This document shows positions 1-5,680 of a stretch of 5,712 nucleotides of DNA, in pieces. The number at the start of each line of letters is the position of its first letter. The stretch's first letter is position 1. The translations under genes and the position numbers were made by a program. The stretch spans positions 1 through 5,712 of the forward strand of contig CAZSSJ010000036.1 in the NCBI GenBank assembly GCA_964609775.1. Reading direction: 5' to 3'. This DNA comes from CAZNUP01 sp964609775 (lineage in GTDB: Bacteria; Patescibacteriota; Microgenomatia; JAMCZE01). The notes below the pieces were generated by a model, which was given only the letters and a program-made list of their open reading frames with translations, did not search any database and was not told where the DNA came from.

Positions 1-2
1 CT

Positions 3-98
3 AGTCTAAAGGCTAGGCGAAATTATGTCTGTACCAATATTGGGGAGCAGTCCAGGGTAGTGCTCGTCACAAGACAAGCCTTGCAAATTGGAAGATGA
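3..98 (+). CDS. possible C-terminal tail of an upstream gene, cut by the window edge
   Basis: The frame beginning at base 3 is open from the window edge to a TGA at 96-98 and encodes 31 residues, including the stretch NYVCTNIGEQSRVVLVTRQ. The tail ends 21 nt before the next gene, the same spacing as between the next two genes, and lies on the same strand, which fits an operon. The residues look like an ordinary globular or loop ending but match no family I can name. An open run of this length arises often by chance, so this is tentative. The opposite strand is also open here, but that protein (23-211) would overlap the ArnE-like gene and has no recognisable content. Confidence 0.35.
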   Translation, partial: SLKARRNYVCTNIGEQSRVVLVTRQALQIGR

Positions 99-110
99 CG
101 ATTATAGAAT
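81..110 (+). promoter_or_regulatory. weak candidate promoter just before the ArnE-like gene
   Basis: TTGCAA (81-86) and TAGAAT (105-110) match the sigma70 -35 and -10 hexamers at 4 of 6 and 5 of 6 positions with an 18-nt spacer. Transcription would start near 116-118, only 2-4 nt before the ATG at 120, giving an almost leaderless mRNA. The region is AT-rich, so a chance match is quite possible. The geometry resembles the stronger promoter ahead of the dehydrogenase gene at 4687. Confidence 0.28.
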
Positions 111-119
111 GGTAAGCTA

Positions 120-494
120 ATGGGCCAGACAGCTACAGTGATAATATTTCTTCTTTCTGGGTCACTAGCTGTTGTTGGGAATACCCTTCTTAAGTCGGGC
201 ATGAACAACATCGGAGGATTCGAAATTTTGGCAGATAGTTTTATCCCGACGATTTTAAAGTTTGCCTCAAACTGGAAAATAATTGGGGGTTTTGCACTCT
301 ATGGTGCTAGCTCGTTTTTGTATTTAAAACTTTTGTCCTCGATCGAAGTCACAAAAATCTATCCGATGTTGGTCGCCTATATGTTCATCGTTCTCCTGCT
401 TTTTGGAGCCTTTTTTCTGAAAGAATCGATGACAGCGGCGAAGGTGGTGGGGATTGCGGTTATAATTCTCGGGGTATTTTTAGCTAGCCGGTAA
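120..494 (+). CDS. EmrE/ArnE-like four-helix membrane protein, probable lipid-linked sugar flippase subunit
   Basis: This 124-residue protein has four hydrophobic helices (about residues 5-24, 54-72, 79-98 and 105-122) and belongs to the small multidrug resistance/EamA-like group. Helix 1 carries AVVGNTLLKSG where EmrE has its proton- and drug-binding Glu14 before a similar TLMK turn. No acidic residue is present in that helix, so drug/proton antiport is unlikely. The IYPML turn leading into helix 3 and the ending IILGVFLASR resemble ArnE, which helps flip undecaprenyl-phosphate-aminoarabinose. Proteins of this size often act as dimers in the cytoplasmic membrane. The lipid-sugar-type GT2 gene 21 nt downstream supports a role in moving a polyprenyl-phosphate sugar; that substrate is inferred. 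The ATG overlaps a TAA and has only a weak upstream AAG, with no real Shine-Dalgarno sequence. Confidence 0.8.
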   Translation: MGQTATVIIFLLSGSLAVVGNTLLKSGMNNIGGFEILADSFIPTILKFASNWKIIGGFALYGASSFLYLKLLSSIEVTKIYPMLVAYMFIVLLLFGAFFLKESMTAAKVVGIAVIILGVFLASR

Positions 495-515
495 CTAGTT
501 CTTAGGTCTTTTGCG

Positions 516-1208
516 ATGACGACAAAATCAATCTCAGTGTTTTTCCCTTGTTATAACGATGCCCCAACCATTGGTGATCTAGTCAGAAATGCGGACAAGA
601 TACTCCGAAAAGTGGCGCGAGATTACGAGATTATTGTTGTCAATGACGGGAGCAAGGATAATAGTTTGGAAATAATGAAGTCGACTAAGAAAGAAGTTCC
701 GAAGCTAAAAATCGTCAATCATGTGAAGAATAAAGGATATGGGGGGGCTCTGCGGAGTGGTTTTCAGGCGGCAAAAAAAGACTTGGTCTTCTATACGGAT
801 GGTGATGGACAGTATGACGTTTCCGAACTTCCCCTGCTCATCAATTGTCTGACAGAAGATATTGATGTGGTTAATGGCATTAAGATTGATAGGCAGGATA
901 CTAATGTGAGGATATTGCTAGGGAATGCTTACAAGTCCTTGGTACGGAATATATTTGATTTTCCAATTTATGACGTTGACTGTGATTTTAGGTTGATTCG
1001 AAACAAATTGATGAAAAATGTTGATTTAAAATTGACCTCCGGAGCGGTTTGCGTGGAACTAGTCAAAAAGTTGCAACTTTCCGGAGCAAAGTTCCGGGAA
1101 GTTTCGGTTCATCACTATCCTAGGTTTTATGGACAATCTCAGTTTTTTAAACTCAAGCCGTTAATTCTCACCTTTAAAGATCTTGTTTTTCTGAAGTTCT
1201 TGAGGTAA
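516..1208 (+). CDS. GT2 glycosyltransferase, polyprenyl-phosphate hexose synthase-like
   Basis: The 230-residue protein is a complete GT-A fold family 2 enzyme. Visible motifs in order are SVFFPCYND (7-15), IIVVNDGSKDNS (39-50) for nucleotide binding, NKGYGGALRSGF (72-83), the metal-binding DGDGQYD (95-101, DxD at 95-97), DVDCDFRL near 155-162, and HHYPRFYGQSQFF in the last third. This set is typical of dolichyl/polyprenyl-phosphate mannose or glucose synthases, which transfer a hexose from GDP-Man or UDP-Glc to a lipid phosphate at the inner membrane face. It lacks the C-terminal membrane helices of GtrB-type enzymes, so it is probably peripheral. It sits 21 nt after the ArnE-like gene, and the pair suggests loading and flipping of one lipid-linked sugar. 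The ATG at 516 is preceded only by a weak TAGG. The donor cannot be told from sequence alone. Confidence 0.88.
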   Translation: MTTKSISVFFPCYNDAPTIGDLVRNADKILRKVARDYEIIVVNDGSKDNSLEIMKSTKKEVPKLKIVNHVKNKGYGGALRSGFQAAKKDLVFYTDGDGQYDVSELPLLINCLTEDIDVVNGIKIDRQDTNVRILLGNAYKSLVRNIFDFPIYDVDCDFRLIRNKLMKNVDLKLTSGAVCVELVKKLQLSGAKFREVSVHHYPRFYGQSQFFKLKPLILTFKDLVFLKFLR

Positions 1209-1252
1209 CCGTCCGTTCGATTGCATTATGCCGGTTTTTTAGTTAAACTGGT

Positions 1253-1257
1253 GGAAG
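1253..1257 (+). promoter_or_regulatory. GGAAG ribosome-binding site that decides the epimerase start
   Basis: GGAAG lies 8 nt before the ATG at 1266. It is the clearest Shine-Dalgarno-like site in the window and favours this ATG over the in-frame TTG at 1221, which would add 15 residues ahead of the nucleotide-binding motif. Confidence 0.5.
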
Positions 1258-1265
1258 TTCAAAAT

Positions 1266-2306
1266 ATGAACTCGCAAAAAAGAGCTTTAGTTTTGGGCGC
1301 TGGAGGTTTCATTGGACATCATTTGGCTACTCGATTAGAAAAAGAAGGATATTGGGTGGCAGGCGTTGATATTAAATATCCGGAGTATTCTAAGCTAAGG
1401 GCTGACAAATTTATAATTGCTGACTTACGTGGGTTTAAAACATGTCAAAAAATTTTTGATACTCTGGGACCGTTTGATGAAGTATATCAACTTGCAGCTG
1501 ATATGGGTGGGGCTCAGTATCTTTTTACTGGAGAACACGACGCGGACGTAATGAGCAATTCAGCACAAATTAATATTAATATCTCGAGTTTAATTAAAGA
1601 GTCTCCTTCTTCAAAAGTTTTCTTCTCTTCGTCTGCTTGTATTTACCCCAAGTATAATCAGAGTGACCCGAATAACCCAAAATGCGCGGAAGATTCAGCT
1701 TACCCGGCAGATCCGGATAGTGAATACGGTTGGGAAAAACTTTTTGGAGAAAGGCTCTATTTGGCCTTCTATCGAAACTATGGCATGAATGTGCGGATTG
1801 CACGATTCCACAATGTTTTTGGCCCGGAAAGCGCCTGGACGGGTGGCAAAGAAAAGGCTCCAACGGCAATCTGTCGCAAAGTGGCACAAGCAAAAGATGG
1901 CGGTGAGATTGAGATTTTTGGAGACGGCAACCAAACTCGGTCTTTTTTGTATATCGATGAGTGTTTAGAAGGGGTCAGGCGGTTGATGTCACAGGAGGAA
2001 TTTGTTGGTCCAGTTAATATTGGGTCAGAGGAGATGGTAACGATCAATGAATTGGCACATATTGTCATGAAAATTGCCGGTAAGCAGTTGGGCATTCGCC
2101 ACATTGACGGACCGCAGGGGGTACGGGGCAGAAACTCTGATAACAGACTGCTCAAGACAAAGCTGGGGTGGTCACCAAGTTTGAGTCTCAAGACGGGATT
2201 TGCTAAAACATACTTTTGGGTTGAAACTCAGGTGAGAAAGTATCTAGAGAAATCCAAGGCGGAAAAAGAAAAAAATGAAGTCAACTTTTCAATGCAAACG
2301 ATTTGA
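1266..2306 (+). CDS. gme: GDP-mannose 3,5-epimerase (plant-type GME homologue)
   Basis: This 346-residue extended short-chain dehydrogenase begins with the NAD-binding GAGGFIG (11-17). It then follows plant GDP-mannose 3,5-epimerase motif by motif: LAADMGG (76-82), SSSACIYP (121-128), YGWEK (154-158), RFHNVFGP (180-187), GGKEKAP (193-199), GDGNQTRSF (219-227), IDECLEG (230-236), NIGSEEMV (251-258), GVRGRNSDN (285-293) and TYFW near 316. With a constant shift of 20, Cys125, Tyr154, Lys158 and Lys197 fall on Cys145, Tyr174, Lys178 and Lys217 of the Arabidopsis enzyme, so all checked catalytic residues are kept. The plant enzyme converts GDP-D-mannose to GDP-L-galactose and some GDP-L-gulose through a keto intermediate; a cytosolic donor-supply role is expected here. 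I chose ATG 1266 over TTG 1221 because of GGAAG upstream and the family-like N-terminus. A closely related epimerase with altered products remains possible. Confidence 0.88.
   Translation: MNSQKRALVLGAGGFIGHHLATRLEKEGYWVAGVDIKYPEYSKLRADKFIIADLRGFKTCQKIFDTLGPFDEVYQLAADMGGAQYLFTGEHDADVMSNSAQININISSLIKESPSSKVFFSSSACIYPKYNQSDPNNPKCAEDSAYPADPDSEYGWEKLFGERLYLAFYRNYGMNVRIARFHNVFGPESAWTGGKEKAPTAICRKVAQAKDGGEIEIFGDGNQTRSFLYIDECLEGVRRLMSQEEFVGPVNIGSEEMVTINELAHIVMKIAGKQLGIRHIDGPQGVRGRNSDNRLLKTKLGWSPSLSLKTGFAKTYFWVETQVRKYLEKSKAEKEKNEVNFSMQTI
2289..2306. other. 18-nt tail-to-tail coding overlap of the epimerase and GT4 genes
   Basis: The last six codons of the epimerase, including its TGA at 2304-2306, are read on the other strand as the last six codons of the GT4 gene, whose TGA is at 2291-2289. 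No hairpin with a T-run lies on either side, so the two converging transcripts should be complementary at their 3' ends. Confidence 0.9.
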
Positions 2307-3332
2307 TTGATCTTTTATTAGAAACTCCCAAAACTTACCCATACCTTCGACAGTAGGTACAACCTTTGGTCCAATAATACGACGATGTCGAAGCATTTTT
2401 AGAATCACTGATTTGAGTAACTGCTTATTGTCAGGCGGGACAAGTATGCAGTTTGGATTATTTTTAAAAGCTTCTCGGAGGGGGGGTGAATCGGACAAAA
2501 TGACAACATTTCCGCAGGCGAGAGCTTGCAGAGCAGAGCTCATGCCTGGGGATTCGTTTTTGACTTTGTGGTTTGGTATGACGACAAGTTTTGCTTGTCG
2601 ATAGTAGTCGCGGACTTGTCTATCAGATAAATTAGATAGTTGTTTTACGTTTTTGCCCATCGAATTTGTTTTAAGTTTACTAATAATTATCAACTGTTGA
2701 TCTTCGGGTAGTGCCTCAATCAGGGTTTGGTAATCGCGATTGGAATCATTGCCGATAGAGAGGATGAAGTTTTTCGTTTTACCTTTTCCAGGTGTCCAAA
2801 ATTTCGTGTCCACCCCAAAAATAAATGTTCGCACTGTTGATTTATTTAACGAATAATCTCTAATGAAGTCTATCGCTGCATAATTTGAGAGTGTCAGTAG
2901 CCAGTTAGCTTGCTTAAGAAGTAGTGAAAGAAAGTATTTTAGAATTAGATTATTTCTAAAGTGTTTCGTTCGTTCGGGAAGAGATTGAAAAATTACTCCG
3001 ATTTTGGCATTAATTACGCCGAGCATTTTCCAGAACAATACTGCTAAGCCGATACCATCATTGACACAAAAAATATAGTCGGCTGACTTAAGCCGAGGTT
3101 GATTCTTAAAATAAAATCCTATCGGAAAACCTAGTTTAGTCAAATAGGCAAATAAACGCTGGATCGGGTGAAATAGAATTGGAGTTTTATCGATGCAGAG
3201 ATAGTCAATAGAGACGTTCTTCAGTGTGATTTTGTCAGAACCATAAAGAAAATCCGTGGGCCCAGATTTTGATTGGGAATTTTTTAGCAGGTGATTTAAC
3301 TGAGGGTTCCGAAAGATAAATAGAACTTTCAA
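2289..3332 (-). CDS. GT4-family (group 1) glycosyltransferase
   Basis: This 347-residue protein is read as a GT-B fold enzyme. The N-terminal acceptor half starts MKVLFIFRNPQ. The C-terminal donor half has a linker GVDTKFWTPG (173-182), LSIGNDSNRDYQTLIEAL (191-208, typical of GT4), and a nucleotide-sugar loop from Glu260 through ALACG to SDSPPLREAF (280-289). The second glutamate of the usual EX7E-type motif is Gln269 here, an uncommon change; the first (Glu260) and Glu287 are kept. It would transfer a sugar from a nucleotide donor during glycan assembly on the cytosolic side; donor and acceptor are unknown. The start is a TTG 17 nt after the dehydrogenase stop, with an in-frame TAA three codons upstream, no Shine-Dalgarno sequence and no nearby ATG or GTG, so translational coupling is likely. 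It is the most AT-rich gene of the window, at about 33-40% G+C in rows counted by hand. Confidence 0.85.
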   Translation of the reverse strand: MKVLFIFRNPQLNHLLKNSQSKSGPTDFLYGSDKITLKNVSIDYLCIDKTPILFHPIQRLFAYLTKLGFPIGFYFKNQPRLKSADYIFCVNDGIGLAVLFWKMLGVINAKIGVIFQSLPERTKHFRNNLILKYFLSLLLKQANWLLTLSNYAAIDFIRDYSLNKSTVRTFIFGVDTKFWTPGKGKTKNFILSIGNDSNRDYQTLIEALPEDQQLIIISKLKTNSMGKNVKQLSNLSDRQVRDYYRQAKLVVIPNHKVKNESPGMSSALQALACGNVVILSDSPPLREAFKNNPNCILVPPDNKQLLKSVILKMLRHRRIIGPKVVPTVEGMGKFWEFLIKDQSNRLH

Positions 3333-3349
3333 GGGTGATTAGAATCTTT

Positions 3350-4687
3350 TTACTTTACCAGTGCATTTCCTAAGCCGAGACCGAAATATTTTAACTTTGG
3401 ATGGGACAACAATTTGGTGTCTTTAGAATACACTCGCCAGCAATCAAAGAGGGTCAGCGAACTTTTTCTCTTCTCCAGAGCTCCAAAGATATCGAGATGA
3501 CTAAAGATTGGCCAGGGAGTAGCGATGATGATCGCCTGGCAAACTTCCAGGCACTCGGTGGGATCTGATGCGTAGTGTACATGGCCATTGAGCACTTTTT
3601 GCGCATTTGGCATGGCAATCGGATCAAAGACCATTACTTTGTGTTTTTTAGCAAATCGTTGAGCCAAGGTGATTGCTTGGGACTCCTCGATAACACTAGT
3701 GTCAGGTTTATAGGAAAGACCGAAGACACCGACCGTGGATTTCTTGGGCAGTTGTCTGTTTAAAGAATCCACCAGGTTGTCAATTTGAGAGTCATTGAGC
3801 AGGTCACTAGCTAAAGGCAAACTTGCCTTGACCCCAAGTTGGGTGCTAAAGGCGGCCAGTGCCTTATTATCTCTGGGGAAGCAAGGGCCACCGTAACCGA
3901 GGGCGCCTTTGAAATATTTCTGACCGATACGGATGTCCTGACCAAGGGCACTGGTGACTTGGTCAACATCACCTCCGGGGACAGCTTGACAAAGTTGAGA
4001 GAGAAAATTGGCAAAGGAAATTTTCATCGTCACGTAACTATTGAGTGCCAGCTTGGTTATTTCGGCGTTGATCAAATTCATAGACGAGATCAGGGGTGAG
4101 TTTAGACAAAAACCTTGATAAAACTTTTTGAGCATTTCTCCAGATTTTTCGTCTGATTGGCCAATTAAGACAAAATCCGGGTTGAGAAGATTTTTGATGA
4201 CACTCCCTAAGGCGATAAATTCAGGGTTATAGCAAAATCCAAATCCGCTGCCACATTTTTTTTGTGAATGCTTTTCCAGGGTGGGAATAGCCTGCTCTTG
4301 ACAGGAGAAAGGGCTTACCGTACTAGTAAGCACTACAAGATGATAATCATTTTTGCTTCTTAACACCCGGCCGATTTGCTCACAGGCTTGGAGAACGAAT
4401 TGGTTCGAAAATTGACCGTTTTTTTCAGAGGGGGTATGGACGACAATAAATGTCATGTTTGAATTAGTAATCGCGTGGTCGTAGTCAGTTGTTGCGGAGA
4501 CAGAATTTTTGAATATATCTATAAACTCTGATAGCATCGGTTCGTACCAGAGAGGTTTACCGTTTTTGATTGCCTCGATAGTTTGGGCCTTGGTGTCGAC
4601 CCCAATAACTTTGTGGCCACGCAGTGCCAAAGTGGCAAGGAGCGGGGCGCCAAGTTTTCCTAATCCGACGACGGAAACTGTTTCCAT
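3350..4687 (-). CDS. nucleotide-sugar dehydrogenase, UDP-glucose 6-dehydrogenase-like
   Basis: This full-length 445-residue member of the UDP-glucose/GDP-mannose dehydrogenase family oxidises a sugar C6 alcohol to the acid with two NAD+. The N-terminal Rossmann domain has VVGLGKLG (6-13) and Asp31 for the NAD ribose. Next come TSTVSP (121-126), YNPEF (153-157) and the central helix EITKLALNSY (209-218), whose Lys212 and Asn216 match catalytic residues of streptococcal UDP-glucose dehydrogenase. GYGGPCFPRD (264-273) holds the nucleophile Cys269. The C-terminal domain has FGLSYKPDTSVIEES (322-336) and DCWR (415-418). A DIRIG segment (251-255) resembles the RIG region of UDP-glucose dehydrogenases more than GDP-mannose dehydrogenases, so UDP-glucose is favoured, giving UDP-glucuronate; another hexose or HexNAc is possible. 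It heads a unit with the GT4 gene and follows a promoter with almost no leader. Confidence 0.9.
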   Translation of the reverse strand: METVSVVGLGKLGAPLLATLALRGHKVIGVDTKAQTIEAIKNGKPLWYEPMLSEFIDIFKNSVSATTDYDHAITNSNMTFIVVHTPSEKNGQFSNQFVLQACEQIGRVLRSKNDYHLVVLTSTVSPFSCQEQAIPTLEKHSQKKCGSGFGFCYNPEFIALGSVIKNLLNPDFVLIGQSDEKSGEMLKKFYQGFCLNSPLISSMNLINAEITKLALNSYVTMKISFANFLSQLCQAVPGGDVDQVTSALGQDIRIGQKYFKGALGYGGPCFPRDNKALAAFSTQLGVKASLPLASDLLNDSQIDNLVDSLNRQLPKKSTVGVFGLSYKPDTSVIEESQAITLAQRFAKKHKVMVFDPIAMPNAQKVLNGHVHYASDPTECLEVCQAIIIATPWPIFSHLDIFGALEKRKSSLTLFDCWRVYSKDTKLLSHPKLKYFGLGLGNALVK

Positions 4688-4698
4688 TTACGCCAATC

Positions 4699-4727
4699 AT
4701 AATACCCTCGGGATAAAGATAAATCAA
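4699..4727 (-). promoter_or_regulatory. sigma70-type promoter giving a nearly leaderless dehydrogenase mRNA
   Basis: Read on the minus strand, TTGATT (4727-4722, 4 of 6 matches to the -35 consensus) is followed after exactly 17 nt by TATTAT (4704-4699, 5 of 6 matches to -10). Transcription would start near 4692-4690. The ATG of the dehydrogenase is at 4687, so the leader would be only about 3-5 nt and could not hold a Shine-Dalgarno site; none is seen between the -10 box and the start. It would drive the dehydrogenase and GT4 genes. Confidence 0.6.
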
Positions 4728-4823
4728 GAGAAGAATAGTTCGTGAAACAGTGCTATGGACAAAAAAGTGACAATTAAGTTTGCGATTGGGGCACAGAGTG
4801 GAATTGTTCGAGGAGGTCTGTAG

Positions 4824-5657
4824 TCAATGGCCGTTGGCGTGGTAGTGGACTTGGGCGAGGTAGACCAAGCGGATTATGGCCGGCAGGTCTTGAGGATCTT
4901 TTTCCAGCCTAGTCAAAACCTCTTGAGGGAGTCGATCAGCGGCGATTAGATGCTGAATAATTTCGGTTTCCAGTTGATGCCCAACCTCCTTTTGAATCTC
5001 ATAGTAGGACTTTCCGTCGGTCCACGGAAGTGTTCGGCTGTATAGTTCCCGGGCTTGATACTTTGTGTCTGTCATCATTGGGTTAATGCGGTGATCAATA
5101 TTGGGAATAATGGAGCTGCCACTAACGACATCACCAGCGTAGTGAAAAATTTTCTCTAACCACGAGGCTTCTCCCGCCATGATTCTTTGGAGAGCCATGT
5201 GGCCATCAGCTGAGACGATTCTCCTGGTGAGGGGTGAATACCCTGCCGCCCGGAGATAGTCTTGCCCTTGGCTGGCAAACTTTTCCGTGACTTCTTGTTG
5301 TTGCCGGCCAATTTCGGTCGGGTCGAGATCAGGTTGCGCTTTGAGGCGCTCACCAAGAGCCTTTTGAGCTGGGGCTTCATCTTTTTTGTGGATATCGTGA
5401 ATTTTGGCTGCTGTCCGAAGAATGCCTATTTCGTCATCGGGTAGTCCCAGCATCCACCCCAGGGAAACGACGGCAGCCTCCTGAGCCAAATGGTGCTCCC
5501 CCACATCCCGCCAGACATCTTTCTCGGTTTTTTTGTGCCCTGGGGGAGTCACCAGATCATGAGCGGCCAGAATACGAGCTGCCTTTATGCCATCATTTGT
5601 GGTAGACAAGTTGTGGAAGTATGCGGTACGAGCTAATTGTTCAGGAGTTTTAACCAC
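4824..5657 (-). CDS. HD-domain protein, putative metal-dependent phosphohydrolase
   Basis: From a GTG start this gives 277 residues, soluble and mostly helical. The HD signature is visible as His55/His56 in GEHHLAQ, the paired His87-Asp88 in AAKIHDIHKK, and a later Asp175 in FHYAGDVV, with His153 (SADGH) and His172 as extra candidate metal ligands. HD proteins hydrolyse phosphate esters such as nucleotides, cyclic dinucleotides or (p)ppGpp; nothing here identifies the substrate. The GxP loop of HD-GYP enzymes is absent. The frame stays open upstream to the window edge, so the true start could lie outside, but an inverted repeat ends 4 nt before the GTG, which argues for a start here. No Shine-Dalgarno sequence is seen; TTG at residue 17 is another option. 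It ends 136 nt before the dehydrogenase gene on the same strand, with no terminator found. It is clearly richer in G+C than the glycan genes. Confidence 0.75.
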   Translation of the reverse strand: MVKTPEQLARTAYFHNLSTTNDGIKAARILAAHDLVTPPGHKKTEKDVWRDVGEHHLAQEAAVVSLGWMLGLPDDEIGILRTAAKIHDIHKKDEAPAQKALGERLKAQPDLDPTEIGRQQQEVTEKFASQGQDYLRAAGYSPLTRRIVSADGHMALQRIMAGEASWLEKIFHYAGDVVSGSSIIPNIDHRINPMMTDTKYQARELYSRTLPWTDGKSYYEIQKEVGHQLETEIIQHLIAADRLPQEVLTRLEKDPQDLPAIIRLVYLAQVHYHANGH

Positions 5658-5661
5658 AACA

Positions 5662-5680
5662 GGACTTACGCGGTAAGTCC
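5662..5680. repeat. perfect 8-bp inverted repeat with 3-nt loop
   Basis: GGACTTAC (5662-5669), GCG, GTAAGTCC (5673-5680) form a perfect hairpin or dyad. Its inner edge is 4 nt from the GTG at 5657 of the HD gene, so on the minus strand it could be an operator or a 5' hairpin affecting translation. On the plus strand it is followed after 4 nt by ATTTTTT (5685-5691), loosely like an intrinsic terminator, but the stem is only half G+C, the T-run is displaced and no plus-strand gene leads into it. Confidence 0.7.

Noticed and set aside
1..16. Six-pair hairpin CTAGTC-TAAA-GGCTAG at the left edge
   Set aside because: It includes a G-T pair, has no T-run, and lies inside the possible upstream coding tail.
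23..211. Minus-strand 62-residue frame near the left edge
   Set aside because: It overlaps the start of the well-supported ArnE-like gene and has no recognisable features.
1207..1241. AACCG/CGGTT pairing followed by a T-run between the GT2 and epimerase genes, possible terminator
   Set aside because: There are only five base pairs around a loop of about 20 nt, too weak for an intrinsic terminator.
1221..1265. TTG-initiated N-terminal extension of the epimerase
   Set aside because: The 15 extra residues precede the GxxGxxG motif without family resemblance, and ATG 1266 has a GGAAG at 8 nt.
1594..2191. Several minus-strand frames inside the epimerase gene
   Set aside because: They are shadows of the epimerase reading frame, with no motifs of their own and no start signals.
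3333..3349. TCTAAT as a -10 box for a separate GT4 promoter
   Set aside because: There is no matching -35 box at a normal distance, and the implied start would fall inside the TTG codon. Co-transcription with the dehydrogenase is simpler.
4755..4823. Plus-strand 22-codon frame in the gap before the dehydrogenase, starting MDKKVTIKFAIG
   Set aside because: The codons look protein-like, but there is no ribosome-binding site or promoter, it is very short, and it ends against the HD gene's stop. It is most likely chance.
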